Assembly: GCA_018648685.1 (NCBI GenBank)
Contig: JABGQT010000091.1
Coordinates: 1-35,165 of the forward strand
Direction: 5' to 3'
Length of the DNA stretch: 35,165 nucleotides
Origin: Anaerolineae bacterium
GTDB taxonomy: Bacteria; Chloroflexota; Anaerolineae; Anaerolineales; Villigracilaceae
The stretch's first letter is position 1; each line of letters starts with the position of its first letter. Positions 22,763 through 30,965 of this stretch are shown piece after piece. Below the pieces are notes generated by a model. That model saw only the letters and a list, made by a program, of their open reading frames with translations. It searched no databases and was not told where the DNA came from. The position numbers and the translations under genes were made by a program.

Positions 22763-23464
22763 ATGCAATGTCCAAATTGTGGCAATCAAATTCCTGATGC
22801 ATCAAAGAAATGCGGCGTATGCGGCGTAGCTTTGAATACTCAAGTAGCTCAGGCAAATACTGGAATTCCCGATTGGGCAAAAGGATTGCTCGTTGGAGGA
22901 GGGATAGGCCTGGTCTTTTTTATGGTGCTGGGCGCTGCTTACGTTTTTTTCTATCTCCGACCTTCTGTATCTATGGTGGAACCGACGCAAATCCCCACGG
23001 CGGTTGTTGCACCTACGCAGATACCGCCAACAGCTGCGGTACTTGTAGAACCTCCTTCAGAAAAAACGCCAACACCAATAATAGCGCCAACGCAATCGCC
23101 TACCCCGACCGCAGAACCACAATATTGTGATGCCTTTGAAGGCGTAAATATGACAGTGGTCTATATAGATTGGTATAAGGATGAGCCTCTGGAGTTTTAT
23201 ATCAAGATGCCTGGCGGCGTGCCCGGTCTGGAGAAAGAGATCCCCGGCGCTTCTGGAGAGTGGAATTACAGGGTTAAGATCGGAAATCACAATTCAACAG
23301 GATGCGATTTTATCGCAGGATATAAAGAAAGGTTATATTGCGAAATTGAGCTGCCCGCAGAATATGAAGGTGCTGTGCATCCGATGTCTTTATACGTTGA
23401 TACATGTGAGCAGAATGTGTACTCAGGTCAAAGTGCCTTTTTGCCCGAAATCAAAAATAAGTAA
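22763..23464 (+). CDS. Zinc-ribbon membrane protein with Thr/Pro-rich linker
   Basis: A 233-residue protein with an N-terminal cytoplasmic zinc ribbon (CPNCGNQIPDASKKCGVCG, two CxxC pairs) and a single membrane helix (about 33-60). A linker rich in Thr, Pro and Gln with repeated PTQIP and TPT words (about 66-115) follows. An extracytoplasmic domain of about 115 residues contains four cysteines (in YCDAF, TGCDF, LYCEI and DTCEQ) that could form two disulfides. GGAG precedes the ATG. I do not recognise the outer domain. The layout suggests a sensor or scaffold that spans the membrane. It is a single gene between clpC, with its terminator, and msrA. Confidence 0.75.
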   Translation: MQCPNCGNQIPDASKKCGVCGVALNTQVAQANTGIPDWAKGLLVGGGIGLVFFMVLGAAYVFFYLRPSVSMVEPTQIPTAVVAPTQIPPTAAVLVEPPSEKTPTPIIAPTQSPTPTAEPQYCDAFEGVNMTVVYIDWYKDEPLEFYIKMPGGVPGLEKEIPGASGEWNYRVKIGNHNSTGCDFIAGYKERLYCEIELPAEYEGAVHPMSLYVDTCEQNVYSGQSAFLPEIKNK

Positions 23465-23610
23465 AGCTAGTGGCCAAATCAAATAGAGTTGAACAAAGCT
23501 ATGTGATTGTGAGGAGCATGCTTTCACGACGAGGCAATCTCCCACATTGAAGCAATGACAGCTTATTGTGTGATGTCTAAATGAGTTATCCATAAGCGTG
23601 AGGAGAAATT

Positions 23611-24138
23611 ATGGCCCAGGAAATTGCAACGCTCGCGGGCGGATGCTTTTGGTGTCTCGAAGCGGTTTATGCTGATCTTAAAGGTGTTTCCAAAGTGGAA
23701 TCAGGCTATTCTGGCGGCATCACGCCAAATCCCAGCTATCAAGCCGTTTGCACGGGCGAAACGGGACATGCTGAAGTTGTCCAGATCGAATTTGATTCCG
23801 AGATCATCTCTTTTGACGAGTTGCTGCGCGTCTTTTTCACTATCCATGACCCAACAACCCTAAATCGCCAAGGTGCAGATGTGGGGACGCAATATCGCTC
23901 TGCCATCTTTTATAATTCAGCCGAACAAAAAGAATCCGCTGAAAAGATCATTGTTGAAATGGCAGCGCAGTGGGCAAATCCGATTGTGACTGAAGTTGTG
24001 CCGCTCGAAGAATACTATCCCGCGGAAGATTATCACCAAGATTATTTTGCGAATAATGCCGATCAGCCTTATTGTCGTGCGGTTGTTGCACCGAAGGTTA
24101 AAAAATTTCAAGAGAAGTTTGTGCTAAAACTAAAATAG
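23611..24138 (+). CDS. msrA: Peptide methionine sulfoxide reductase A
   Basis: Reduces methionine-S-sulfoxide in proteins and in free form. The catalytic Cys12 is in AGGCFWCLEAV. VESGYSGG, TGETGHAEVVQIEFD and HDPTTLNRQGADVGTQYRSA follow as expected for the family. A likely resolving Cys155 sits in QPYCRAVV near the C-terminus. Its length of 175 residues is normal, and the protein is cytoplasmic. GAGGAGAAATT precedes the ATG and an intrinsic terminator follows. The 146-nt gap before it shows no gene. Confidence 0.95.
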   Translation: MAQEIATLAGGCFWCLEAVYADLKGVSKVESGYSGGITPNPSYQAVCTGETGHAEVVQIEFDSEIISFDELLRVFFTIHDPTTLNRQGADVGTQYRSAIFYNSAEQKESAEKIIVEMAAQWANPIVTEVVPLEEYYPAEDYHQDYFANNADQPYCRAVVAPKVKKFQEKFVLKLK

Positions 24139-24146
24139 TGAGAATA

Positions 24147-24185
24147 GATACCGAGTGTTTACAAAACATTCGGTATCTTGCTTAA
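24147..24185 (+). terminator. msrA intrinsic terminator
   Basis: A 14-bp stem (24147-24160 with 24164-24177, one G-U pair, 3-nt loop) is followed by a weak T-rich stretch (TTGCTT). Its position argues against the TTG at 24178 as the start of the next gene. Confidence 0.7.
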
Positions 24186-24204
24186 AGGGTGGTATTATCG
24201 CGAG

Positions 24205-24852
24205 ATGTTTAAACCTATTAACTGGGAGACTTTCCCACGTGATTTTCTGCGTATCCAAATCGGCTTTGCTCTTTTTGGGCTTTCGATTGCGTTACTTATT
24301 CAAGGTAATTTAGGCACAGGTGCATGGGGTGTGTTGGAGGTTGGGCTTTCTTATCTTTTACATGTCACACCCGGCACAATGACCGTTGCTTCTGGCTTTG
24401 TGGTGCTTACGGGGGCGCTGCTGATGCGTGAACAAATTGGTTGGGGGACTTTGGGAAACATATTGAGCATTGGTCCCTGGCTTGACCTGGCTCTTAGCTT
24501 TGTCCCTTCGGTCGAAAATAATTTGCTCTTGCAGATACCGATGTTATTAGCAGCTATTCTGATGATGGGTTTTGCCAGCGCGATCTATATTGGCGTAAAC
24601 GCGGGCGCAGGTCCGCGTGATAGCTTAATGTTGGGATTAAAGCGTACAACGGGATTAAGCGTCCGCAAGGCACGCACAATCATCGAAGTCACAGTTGTTA
24701 CCATTGGCGGGCTTATCGGCGGTCCTGTCGGAATTGGAACAGTAGTTTTTGCGCTACTCATCGGTCCTGCCGTGCAGTGGGGATTTAAGATATTTAAGGT
24801 TGAACCGCATAAAGAAAAAATTATAGAATCCCAAAAAACAATTGTAGAATAA
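24205..24852 (+). CDS. YczE/YitT-like membrane protein
   Basis: A 215-residue inner-membrane protein with about five or six helices of the YczE/YyaS/YitT type. Family-like blocks are GNLGTGAWGVLEVGLSYLL, then GASAIYIG-type text (FASAIYIGVNAGAGPRDSLM) and TGLSVRKARTIIEV. Its function is not established in general, though it is thought to be a transporter-like protein. The ATG at 24205 is preferred over the TTG at 24178, because the latter lies directly after the msrA terminator stem. A TGG-TATTAT extended -10 box ends six bases before the ATG, so the transcript could be leaderless. It stops just before the arsR promoter, so it is upstream of the arsenic locus and not part of it. Confidence 0.75.
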   Translation: MFKPINWETFPRDFLRIQIGFALFGLSIALLIQGNLGTGAWGVLEVGLSYLLHVTPGTMTVASGFVVLTGALLMREQIGWGTLGNILSIGPWLDLALSFVPSVENNLLLQIPMLLAAILMMGFASAIYIGVNAGAGPRDSLMLGLKRTTGLSVRKARTIIEVTVVTIGGLIGGPVGIGTVVFALLIGPAVQWGFKIFKVEPHKEKIIESQKTIVE

Positions 24853-24856
24853 AACC

Positions 24857-24914
24857 TTGACACATAGATGATCATCTATTAGTATTGCGTCTGAATAAAT
24901 AGAAGATTATCTAT
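24857..24914 (+). promoter_or_regulatory. arsR promoter with two ArsR-type operators
   Basis: TTGACA (24857-24862), a 17-nt spacer and TAGTAT (24880-24885) form the promoter. A perfect 16-bp palindrome ATAGATGATCATCTAT fills the spacer (24864-24879). An imperfect copy ATAGAAGATTATCTAT (24899-24914) directly abuts the arsR ATG. A repressor on these sites would block both polymerase binding and initiation, as expected for ArsR/SmtB autoregulation. Confidence 0.85.
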
Positions 24915-25211
24915 ATGACTAAAAATACAGTTAACTTTGCCAAAGCCCTCGCGGATGAAACCCGCCAAAAGATCATGAGCCTCTGCTGCTGCAAATGGCT
25001 CAGTGTAGGCGAGATCGTTGAAGCACTGAATGTTTCGCAGCCAACTGTTTCGCATCATTTGAGTATTTTACGCTCAGCGGGATTGGTCGATTCTCGCCGT
25101 GAGGGAAAGCAGGTTTTTTACTCTCTAGATCAAAAGAAGATCATAGATGCCTGTTGTCAGCTTGCAGGAGATTTTGCCCCGGAATTGAATCTAAATTTGA
25201 CACCCAAGTAA
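24915..25211 (+). CDS. arsR: ArsR/SmtB family metalloregulator (probable arsenite sensor)
   Basis: A 98-residue winged-helix repressor that should leave DNA on binding arsenite. The recognition helix is NVSQPTVSHHLSILRSAGLV. The classical CVCDLC arsenic site of E. coli ArsR is absent at the equivalent position (here SVGEIV). Instead there is a CCC triplet at 24-26, about six residues earlier, and a CC pair in the C-terminal helix (DACCQLAG), which may form a different thiolate site. It sits behind two operators and is followed by acr3, arsM and a rhodanese gene on the same strand. The family is certain. The inducer is inferred from context. Confidence 0.9.
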   Translation: MTKNTVNFAKALADETRQKIMSLCCCKWLSVGEIVEALNVSQPTVSHHLSILRSAGLVDSRREGKQVFYSLDQKKIIDACCQLAGDFAPELNLNLTPK

Positions 25212-25292
25212 GGTGTCTTTTTTTGCAAAAACGCATCGATATTTATCTATTTGTATAAAAAAAGCTAACCATATGACACTTTTATTTTCAAA

Positions 25293-25340
25293 GGTGGCTG
25301 AGTAGCTCCGAACGCTTTCTCGGAGCGTATCGAAGCCACC
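25293..25340. repeat. Palindromic repeat unit between arsR and acr3
   Basis: The ends GGTGGCT and AGCCACC pair, and an inner hairpin CTCCGA/TCGGAG (25306-25311 with 25320-25325) is present. The GAGTAG and GTATCGAA words are shared with 19262-19372. The remaining gap (25212-25410) has a C-rich and G-rich pair (about 25340-25395) that could pair, then AAGGAG before acr3. Confidence 0.65.
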
Positions 25341-25410
25341 CCCTCCCAGCCTCCCCCAAATTCTAAAAACGGAATTTAGGAGAGGGGCAAGCTCAAAAGG
25401 AGAATTACAA

Positions 25411-26484
25411 ATGAACAAAAACCTATCCTTTCTTGATCGTTATCTAACCCTCTGGATATTCCTCGCCATGGCGATCGGAGTCGCCTTCGGTTTCTTCTTT
25501 CCAGTCACTGTACAGAATTTTAACGCCGCTGTCTCTGTAGGCACGACTAATATCCCCATCGCGCTCGGATTGATCCTGATGATGTATCCCCCACTCGCAA
25601 AAGTCCGCTACGAAGAATTGGGTGATGTTTTCAAAAACTGGAAAATTCTCGGCATCTCTCTTGTCCAGAACTGGGTGATCGGGCCGATCCTGATGTTTAC
25701 TCTCGCCATTATTTTCCTGCGAGATTTCCCCCATTATATGGTCGGACTAATTCTTATTGGTCTTGCGCGCTGTATTGCGATGGTCATCGTCTGGAACGAC
25801 CTTGCTAAAGGCGATACCGAATACGCGGCAGGCTTGGTCGCTTTCAACAGCATTTTCCAAGTCCTTTTTTATAGTCTCTACGCCTACGTATTCATCACCA
25901 TTCTCCCGACCTGGTTTGGGATGGAAGGCAGCCTCGTCGAGATCACCATCGCAGAAATTGCCAAAAGCGTTTTCATTTATCTTGGTATTCCTTTCATCGC
26001 CGGATTCCTGACGCGTTTCTTCCTCGTTCGAGCAAAAGGGCAGGAGTGGTATCACGAGCAATTTGTTCCCAAGATCAGCCCCATGACCCTCATTGCCTTG
26101 CTCTTCACGATCATGGTCATGTTCAGTCTCAAAGGCGATTTGATCGTCGCCATCCCAACCGATGTAATCCGCATTGCCATCCCGCTTGTGATCTATTTTG
26201 TTCTGATGTTCATCATCAGCTTTTGGATGGGGCATAAACTCAACGCTGGCTATAAAAAATCAACCACCCTCTCTTTTACCGCCGCCAGCAATAATTTTGA
26301 GCTAGCCATCGCCGTCGCCATCGCCGTTTTTGGCATCAATTCTGGCGAAGCTTTTGCCGCCGTGATCGGCCCGCTCATCGAAGTTCCTGTCATGATCGGC
26401 CTGGTTTCCGTTGCATTTTGGATACAGAAAAAATATTTCGGATTAGAAGCAGAAGGAATTAGCAAAGAATGTGCTACAGATTAA
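25411..26484 (+). CDS. acr3: Arsenite efflux permease, ACR3 family
   Basis: Ten-helix arsenite/H+ antiporter of the inner membrane. Family hallmarks are the Cys121 segment [13 protein letters not shown] in the fourth helix and the Glu297 segment [19 protein letters not shown] in the ninth. Both residues are known to be essential in characterised ACR3 proteins. [12 protein letters not shown] at the N-terminus and [14 protein letters not shown] near the C-terminus also match. The 357-residue length is normal. AAGGAG precedes the ATG. It lies 199 nt after arsR across a palindromic repeat, and is likely under the same promoter. Often labelled arsB in databases, though it is unrelated to E. coli ArsB. 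Confidence 0.95.
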   Translation: MNKNLSFLDRYLTLWIFLAMAIGVAFGFFFPVTVQNFNAAVSVGTTNIPIALGLILMMYPPLAKVRYEELGDVFKNWKILGISLVQNWVIGPILMFTLAIIFLRDFPHYMVGLILIGLARCIAMVIVWNDLAKGDTEYAAGLVAFNSIFQVLFYSLYAYVFITILPTWFGMEGSLVEITIAEIAKSVFIYLGIPFIAGFLTRFFLVRAKGQEWYHEQFVPKISPMTLIALLFTIMVMFSLKGDLIVAIPTDVIRIAIPLVIYFVLMFIISFWMGHKLNAGYKKSTTLSFTAASNNFELAIAVAIAVFGINSGEAFAAVIGPLIEVPVMIGLVSVAFWIQKKYFGLEAEGISKECATD

Positions 26485-26570
26485 TTGGATAAAAAACCGC
26501 TTCGCACTGAATTTTGGCTTGTTACCCTTTATCAACATTATCTTGAAAAGAAACTTTGTACCATCAAATC

Positions 26571-26627
26571 CCCTCGTAGTAAGGGCTTCAACCCTAAACA
26601 GGACGACTAAAGTCGTTACTACAAGGG
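26571..26627. repeat. Palindromic repeat between acr3 and arsM
   Basis: The outer arms GTAGTAA (26576-26582) and TTACTAC (26616-26622) enclose two small hairpins, AGGGCTTCAACCCT and CGACTAAAGTCG. The form suggests a dispersed intergenic element. It could also trim or protect the arsenic transcript. Confidence 0.6.
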
Positions 26628-26655
26628 AAAAACAATAATTATCAGGAAAAATAAA

Positions 26656-27528
26656 ATGACCCAAGAAAAAGTCGAACTTAATGTCCGCACCGCTGTGCGT
26701 GACCGTTACAGCAAAATAGCCGAAACCTTTAAGGTCGGAACCCCCGCCGATTGTTGTAGTGATGTTGCGACATCTTGCTGCGGCGATTCAGAAGCTGATG
26801 CCAGAGACGAAGTCGTCCACTTGGCAGCTATCAAAAAATTCTACAATGAAGCCGATGCAGACACCCTTCCCGAAGAAGTAACCGGTCTCTCTCTCGGATG
26901 CGGCGATCCCGTTACCCTTGCAGCCTTAACGCCCGGACAAACTGTCCTCGATCTCGGCTCTGGCGGGGGAATCGATTGCTTCCTCGCGGGACAGCGTGTA
27001 GGCCCAGAAGGTCATGTTATTGGTGTTGATATGACCCCAGCCATGCTCGAAAAAGCACGCGCTAACAAAGCCAAGATCGGCGCAGATAATGTTGAGTTCC
27101 GCTTGGGTGAAATTGAGCATCTTCCTGTTCCTGACGCAAGTATTGATGTGATTATTTCCAATTGTGTCATTAATCTCAGCACCGACAAGCCGCAAGTTTT
27201 CCGTGAAATGTATCGAGCAATGCGTTCGGGAGGAAAGTTGGCCGTTAGCGATATGGTGACAGAAGGTACGCTTCCTGATGGGCTGAAAGATAGTCTAAAC
27301 GCGTGGGCAGGATGCGTTTCGGGTGCCCTAGATGTTGAAGAATATATCTCAGGCATAAAACAAGCAGGTTTCGTTGATGTTCAAATAGTCCCTGTGTATT
27401 TAGATCGAGACCAAGTTGATGATGCCGTTCGCCAACTCGGAGGGGAAATCCAATTAGGTGGTTTGTCAAAAGAAGCGGTTTACAAATCCGTTTTCAGCGC
27501 AAAAATTACAGCACATAAGCCAGCTTAG
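26656..27528 (+). CDS. arsM: Arsenite S-adenosylmethionine methyltransferase
   Basis: Transfers methyl groups from SAM to arsenite, giving methylated and finally volatile arsenicals. The SAM site is VLDLGSGGGIDCFLAG (about 98-113), followed by GVDMTPAMLEKAR. The three functional cysteines are present: Cys82 (SLGCGDP), Cys170 (ISNCVINL) and Cys220 (AGCVSGAL), with spacing like C72/C174/C224 in the algal enzyme. Two additional CC pairs lie near the N-terminus (PADCCSD and TSCCGDS). The 290-residue length is normal. The ribosome binding site is weak (CAGGAAAAATAAA). It is followed after nine bases by the rhodanese gene, so the two are surely cotranscribed. Confidence 0.95.
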   Translation: MTQEKVELNVRTAVRDRYSKIAETFKVGTPADCCSDVATSCCGDSEADARDEVVHLAAIKKFYNEADADTLPEEVTGLSLGCGDPVTLAALTPGQTVLDLGSGGGIDCFLAGQRVGPEGHVIGVDMTPAMLEKARANKAKIGADNVEFRLGEIEHLPVPDASIDVIISNCVINLSTDKPQVFREMYRAMRSGGKLAVSDMVTEGTLPDGLKDSLNAWAGCVSGALDVEEYISGIKQAGFVDVQIVPVYLDRDQVDDAVRQLGGEIQLGGLSKEAVYKSVFSAKITAHKPA

Positions 27529-27537
27529 GATATAGGA

Positions 27538-28023
27538 ATGGATTTTTTACTGATAGGAACTGTTGTCATTGCTCTTTTGGCTGTGACAATTGTGATCGCT
27601 CGAAAGCTCCGTGAGATAGAAAGCGTCTCTCTGCTTGATTTTCTGCGACGGATAAGCAGTGGTGCGGAATTTCGTGATATTGAGCCAGCAGAATTGCAAG
27701 AAATTCTTGCACGTCAAACTGATATGCCTCTGCTGATTGATTTGCGAGAAAGAGATGTTTTCGAAGCAAGGCAGATAGAGAAGGCTGTTTCGCTTCCCTT
27801 TGACAACTTTATGCATGAAGTGTTGATCGAAGAAAGTTATGATAAAGAGCAAGCGATGATCCTGATTTGCGATCACGGACTTAAGAGCAAGGTCGCTGCC
27901 GATATTCTCGGAGAGGATGAAGGCTTTTCTTCTGTGCTTAGCTTGCGCGGAGGAATGGAAGCATGGGAAAAATACAGGCAACCTGCACCCCGCTTTGCGT
28001 GTTGCCCAAGTTTTGGAAGCTAA
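27538..28023 (+). CDS. Membrane-anchored rhodanese-domain protein
   Basis: A 161-residue protein with an N-terminal membrane helix (about 4-22) and a single rhodanese domain (about 55-150). LIDLRERDVFEARQIEKAVS and LRGGMEAWEKY are conserved. The candidate active-site Cys111 is in LICDHGLKSK. The loop is not the HCX5R form of the arsenate-reducing Acr2/Cdc25 enzymes, so sulfur transfer is more likely than arsenate reduction. A further CC pair sits at the C-terminus (FACCPSFGS) and might bind metal or arsenic. The position nine bases after arsM ties it to arsenic handling, but its reaction is unknown. Confidence 0.85.
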   Translation: MDFLLIGTVVIALLAVTIVIARKLREIESVSLLDFLRRISSGAEFRDIEPAELQEILARQTDMPLLIDLRERDVFEARQIEKAVSLPFDNFMHEVLIEESYDKEQAMILICDHGLKSKVAADILGEDEGFSSVLSLRGGMEAWEKYRQPAPRFACCPSFGS

Positions 28024-28025
28024 AC

Positions 28026-28065
28026 ACAAAATCCCCTATTCTTTTTAGAGAATAGGGGATTTTGT
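28026..28065. terminator. Bidirectional intrinsic terminator
   Basis: A perfect 17-bp stem (28026-28042 with 28049-28065) has a 6-nt loop and A and T runs at its ends. It separates the convergent arsenic operon and rny. Confidence 0.9.
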
Positions 28066-28082
28066 TTAGAAAAGAAAAGTCT

Positions 28083-29615
28083 TTATTTCGCGTAATCGAT
28101 CGCGCGTGTTTCACGAATGACGATCACCTTGATCTGACCGGGATATTGCATATTTTCTTCGATCTGATTGGCTATATCGCGTGCAAGTTTTCCGGCGGTG
28201 AAATCATCAATATCGTCGGGGCTGACAATAATGCGGACTTCGCGCCCAGCTTGAATGGCGTAAGCGTTTTCAACACCCTTAAAGGATTTTGCCAAATCTT
28301 CGAGCGCACGGATGCGTTTGATATAGGCTTCAAGGTCTTCACGGCGAGCACCAGGGCGTGCACCAGAAATTGCGTCAGCGGCTTCTGCAATAACGGCTTC
28401 AACCGATGCCTGATCTTCTTCATGATGGTGAGAAGCAATTGCATTAAGTACTTTCTCGTTTTTCACACCATAGCGGCGACAAAATTCTGCGCCAAGTTTG
28501 GCATGTGTGCCCTCTTGGTTATGATCCATTGCCTTGCCAATATCGTGCAAAAAGCCGCCCAATTTAGCTACTTCTATATCTGCACCAATTTCGGCTGCAA
28601 TAATGCTGGCAAGTTTCGATGCCTCGACCGCGTGTGCTAGTTGATTTTGACCATATGAAGTGCGGAATTTAAGTCGTCCCATCATGCGTAAGATTTCGGG
28701 TTTTAGCCCGCTGATCCCTGCATCATAGGCAGCTTGTTCGCCTGCTTCAGCCATTACTTTATCAACAGCTTTAGTTTCTTCTTTAACAATTTTTTCAATA
28801 TGCGCGGGGTGGATACGCCCGTCTAGCGTTAGGCGGGTCATTGCACGTCTACCAATTTCACGGCGTACTGAGTCAAAACAAGAGATCGTTACGGCTTCGG
28901 GAGTGTCATCTACGATCACGTCTACGCCTGCAGCTTGCTCAAAAGCACGGATATTGCGTCCGTTGCGCCCAACGATGCGTCCTTTCATATCATCATTTGG
29001 CAAAGGAACAATTTTTGAAGTCACTTCAGAAACATGTTCTGATGCGACTCGCTGGATAGCATCGGCGATCAATTTGCGGGCGCGTTTTTCACCGTCTGCG
29101 CGAGCTTCAGATTCAATTTGGCGCACAATACGTGCCATATCGCCACGCGCATCTTTTTCTACTTCAGCAAGAATAATTTCCTTAGCCTCATCAGTTGTCA
29201 TTTGCGAAATTTCTTGCAGTTTTTGCATTTGTACTTCGTATTGTTTTTCAACTTCATTCGCGCGGCGATCAACAGTACTTTGGCGTTTATTCACAGTCTC
29301 TTCGCGTTGCTCCAAACGTTCGGCGCGGCTATCTTGTTCATCGCGACGAGTCTGAATTCGGCTTTCTTCCTGATTCAACTTGTTTCTGCGCTTCGAAATA
29401 TCTGCTTCAGCTTCGCGCGTGATTTTCAAGGCGCTGTCTCGTGCCTGAATTTCGATCAAACGCCCTTGTTCTGTCGCGCCTTTGATAATGTTATCGGCTG
29501 TCATTTTCTGGCGCTTTAGTTCCTGTGCATTTAGATAGCGGTTTATCATAAAGCCAATTGCTATGCCGATTAGCAATGCAATTATTCCGATCAATAGTGG
29601 GTTTAGTGGTTTCAT
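28083..29615 (-). CDS. rny: Ribonuclease Y
   Basis: Membrane-bound endoribonuclease that starts mRNA decay. Domain order is typical: one N-terminal membrane helix (about 7-25), a long charged coiled coil (about 30-190), a KH domain with IVGRNGRN (GxxG at 216-219), and an HD domain with HDIGK (His357, Asp358), HASxHHHEED-like text (AIASHHHEEDQ) and a closing C-terminal domain. The 510-residue length is normal. GAGGAAAAA precedes the ATG. Its 3' end shares a terminator with the arsenic operon. The 186-nt gap before it (29616-29801), between rny and recX, shows no gene and no clear terminator. Confidence 0.97.
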   Translation of the reverse strand: MKPLNPLLIGIIALLIGIAIGFMINRYLNAQELKRQKMTADNIIKGATEQGRLIEIQARDSALKITREAEADISKRRNKLNQEESRIQTRRDEQDSRAERLEQREETVNKRQSTVDRRANEVEKQYEVQMQKLQEISQMTTDEAKEIILAEVEKDARGDMARIVRQIESEARADGEKRARKLIADAIQRVASEHVSEVTSKIVPLPNDDMKGRIVGRNGRNIRAFEQAAGVDVIVDDTPEAVTISCFDSVRREIGRRAMTRLTLDGRIHPAHIEKIVKEETKAVDKVMAEAGEQAAYDAGISGLKPEILRMMGRLKFRTSYGQNQLAHAVEASKLASIIAAEIGADIEVAKLGGFLHDIGKAMDHNQEGTHAKLGAEFCRRYGVKNEKVLNAIASHHHEEDQASVEAVIAEAADAISGARPGARREDLEAYIKRIRALEDLAKSFKGVENAYAIQAGREVRIIVSPDDIDDFTAGKLARDIANQIEENMQYPGQIKVIVIRETRAIDYAK

Positions 29616-29801
29616 TTTTTCCTCGTTATTCAGTCATTTTTATAGATGGATGGAGCGTGTCGCTCCCGTATTTGGGCTTGCCTCCGCTAAACCGGTATTT
29701 TCTTGGAGACAAACCTTTTCTCGTATCTGTAGACCATGCTTTTAGCACGACTTGTTCAATTTGCTAAAAGTTGTCACGGTAAAAACGCGACCTACGATTT
29801 T

Positions 29802-30440
29802 TCAATCTTCTTTTTCTTGTACCTCGTCCCATAACTGCGAAAGAATGGGAGAGATCACGCCATAATTAAAACCGCGTCTTGCTAGAAAGGCTGCAAGTTT
29901 TTTTCGAAAATCTTGCCATTCTAGATTTTGTTTCACTAGTTTTTTTGCTTTCTTTATACCTGCGCTATAAACCAGTTCTTCTTCGTTGACCATTTCATCC
30001 AAAGTGGTTTGGATAAGCTCGTCCGAAAGACCTTTCTGGCGGAGTTCGACTCTTAGGGCGCGTCCTCCGCGCGGGCGAAATGTATTTCTATTTTCTACCC
30101 AGCTTCTTGCAAAATCTGCATCGTTGAGAAAGCCATTTTTTTCGAGGCGTTCTATTGTAGGTTCAATGCACAGTTCAGGAACTTCATACTTTCTTAAGTT
30201 TTTGCGTATCTCTGCCGATGAGCGAGGTCTGTAGCTGAGAAAATTTATTGCTCTCAGATATGCCATTTCCATCTCGTCTTCGGCTTGTAGAGCGGCAATT
30301 TTTTCTTCGCCGAGAATCTGCCCAATTTGCAAAAAGCCAGCTAAAACACGGGTGAGACCGAAGGCGAATTCGCCATCCAAAAAGATGCTTACTCTTTCAG
30401 TATTCCTACGTTGCACTTTGATCGCAGTGATTTTTGGCAT
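29802..30440 (-). CDS. recX: Regulatory protein RecX
   Basis: RecX proteins limit RecA filament growth. This 212-residue protein shows the three-helix repeats, with family words AINFLSYRPRSSAEIRKNL, LEKNGFLNDADFARSWVENR and RPRGGRALRVELRQKGL. The ATG at 30440 gives the normal N-terminus (MPKITAIKVQ). The longer frame would need a TTG at 30470 inside a hairpin. No Shine-Dalgarno sequence is seen. Directly before the ATG on the minus strand is a terminator-like hairpin with a T-run (30444-30483), which could attenuate expression. recA is not in the window. Confidence 0.9.
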   Translation of the reverse strand: MPKITAIKVQRRNTERVSIFLDGEFAFGLTRVLAGFLQIGQILGEEKIAALQAEDEMEMAYLRAINFLSYRPRSSAEIRKNLRKYEVPELCIEPTIERLEKNGFLNDADFARSWVENRNTFRPRGGRALRVELRQKGLSDELIQTTLDEMVNEEELVYSAGIKKAKKLVKQNLEWQDFRKKLAAFLARRGFNYGVISPILSQLWDEVQEKED

Positions 30441-30443
30441 CTT

Positions 30444-30483
30444 AAAAACAGACAGTCGCGACCCTACCAAGAGGTCACGACTG
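30444..30483 (-). terminator. Terminator-like hairpin just before recX
   Basis: On the minus strand an 11-bp stem (30483-30473 with 30463-30453, 10 of 11 paired, one mismatch) and a 9-nt loop are followed closely by TGTTTTT. It ends three bases before the recX ATG. It could end an upstream small RNA or act as an attenuator of recX. Confidence 0.6.
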
Positions 30484-30965
30484 TTAAGAGAATTTCTGTT
30501 TGTGGATAAACCTATAAGTGACTAAGAGTCAGATAAAGGTAAATAGAGATGACAAGGTCATCGGGGACGATGTGCTAGTCAGTACTTATTCAATTTTTCA
30601 GCCCGCTTTTTCACATCGTTGCCCATTAATAAATGGGCATCCCAAATAAAATCCAGTAGGGCGAACCCTAAAAATTTTCAGAAGATCTTTTTAAAAGTTA
30701 TGACCGCAATTGGGCGGCAGAGAATTGGTAAATAAAAATCCATTAAGGATTGCATCTATTATACATGAAAAAACTATAAACATGTTTTTTTGCAGAACTC
30801 TACTAAAGCTTATGTGTACTATATACAAGGCCCTGTGCCAAACCTTGCAGGCATCATCAAAATATGTGACAAAAGGAACTATATTGGGGTTATCCCTTGT
30901 GTCATAATCGCTGTGGTTGATAAAAATTGACCACAGAATAGCTAAAAATTAGCTAAGGAGATAGT
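30484..30965. other. Gene-free 480-nt stretch with candidate structured transcript
   Basis: No convincing gene lies here. On the minus strand a TATAAT (30763-30758) precedes about 300 nt that end at the terminator-like hairpin before recX. Inverted repeats include GCCCATTAATAAATGGGC, ACGATGTG with CACATCGT (30567-30574 and 30611-30618) and GATGACCTTGTCATC-type pairs. On the plus strand, just before the malic enzyme gene, are TGTGGT...ACCACA and the palindrome TAGCTAAAAATTAGCTA. I could not match 6S RNA, tmRNA, SRP RNA or RNase P RNA by their conserved words. Confidence 0.45.

Noticed and set aside
24178..24204. TTG start for the YczE-like gene
   Set aside because: It lies immediately after the msrA terminator stem and lacks a ribosome binding site; ATG 24205 is better.
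27538..28023. Rhodanese as an arsenate reductase
   Set aside because: The active-site loop is CDHGLKSK and lacks the HCX5R signature of Acr2/Cdc25-type arsenate reductases.
30710..30907. Plus-strand open frame of 65 codons before the malic enzyme gene
   Set aside because: It has no ribosome binding site, no recognisable family and low-complexity A/T-rich coding.
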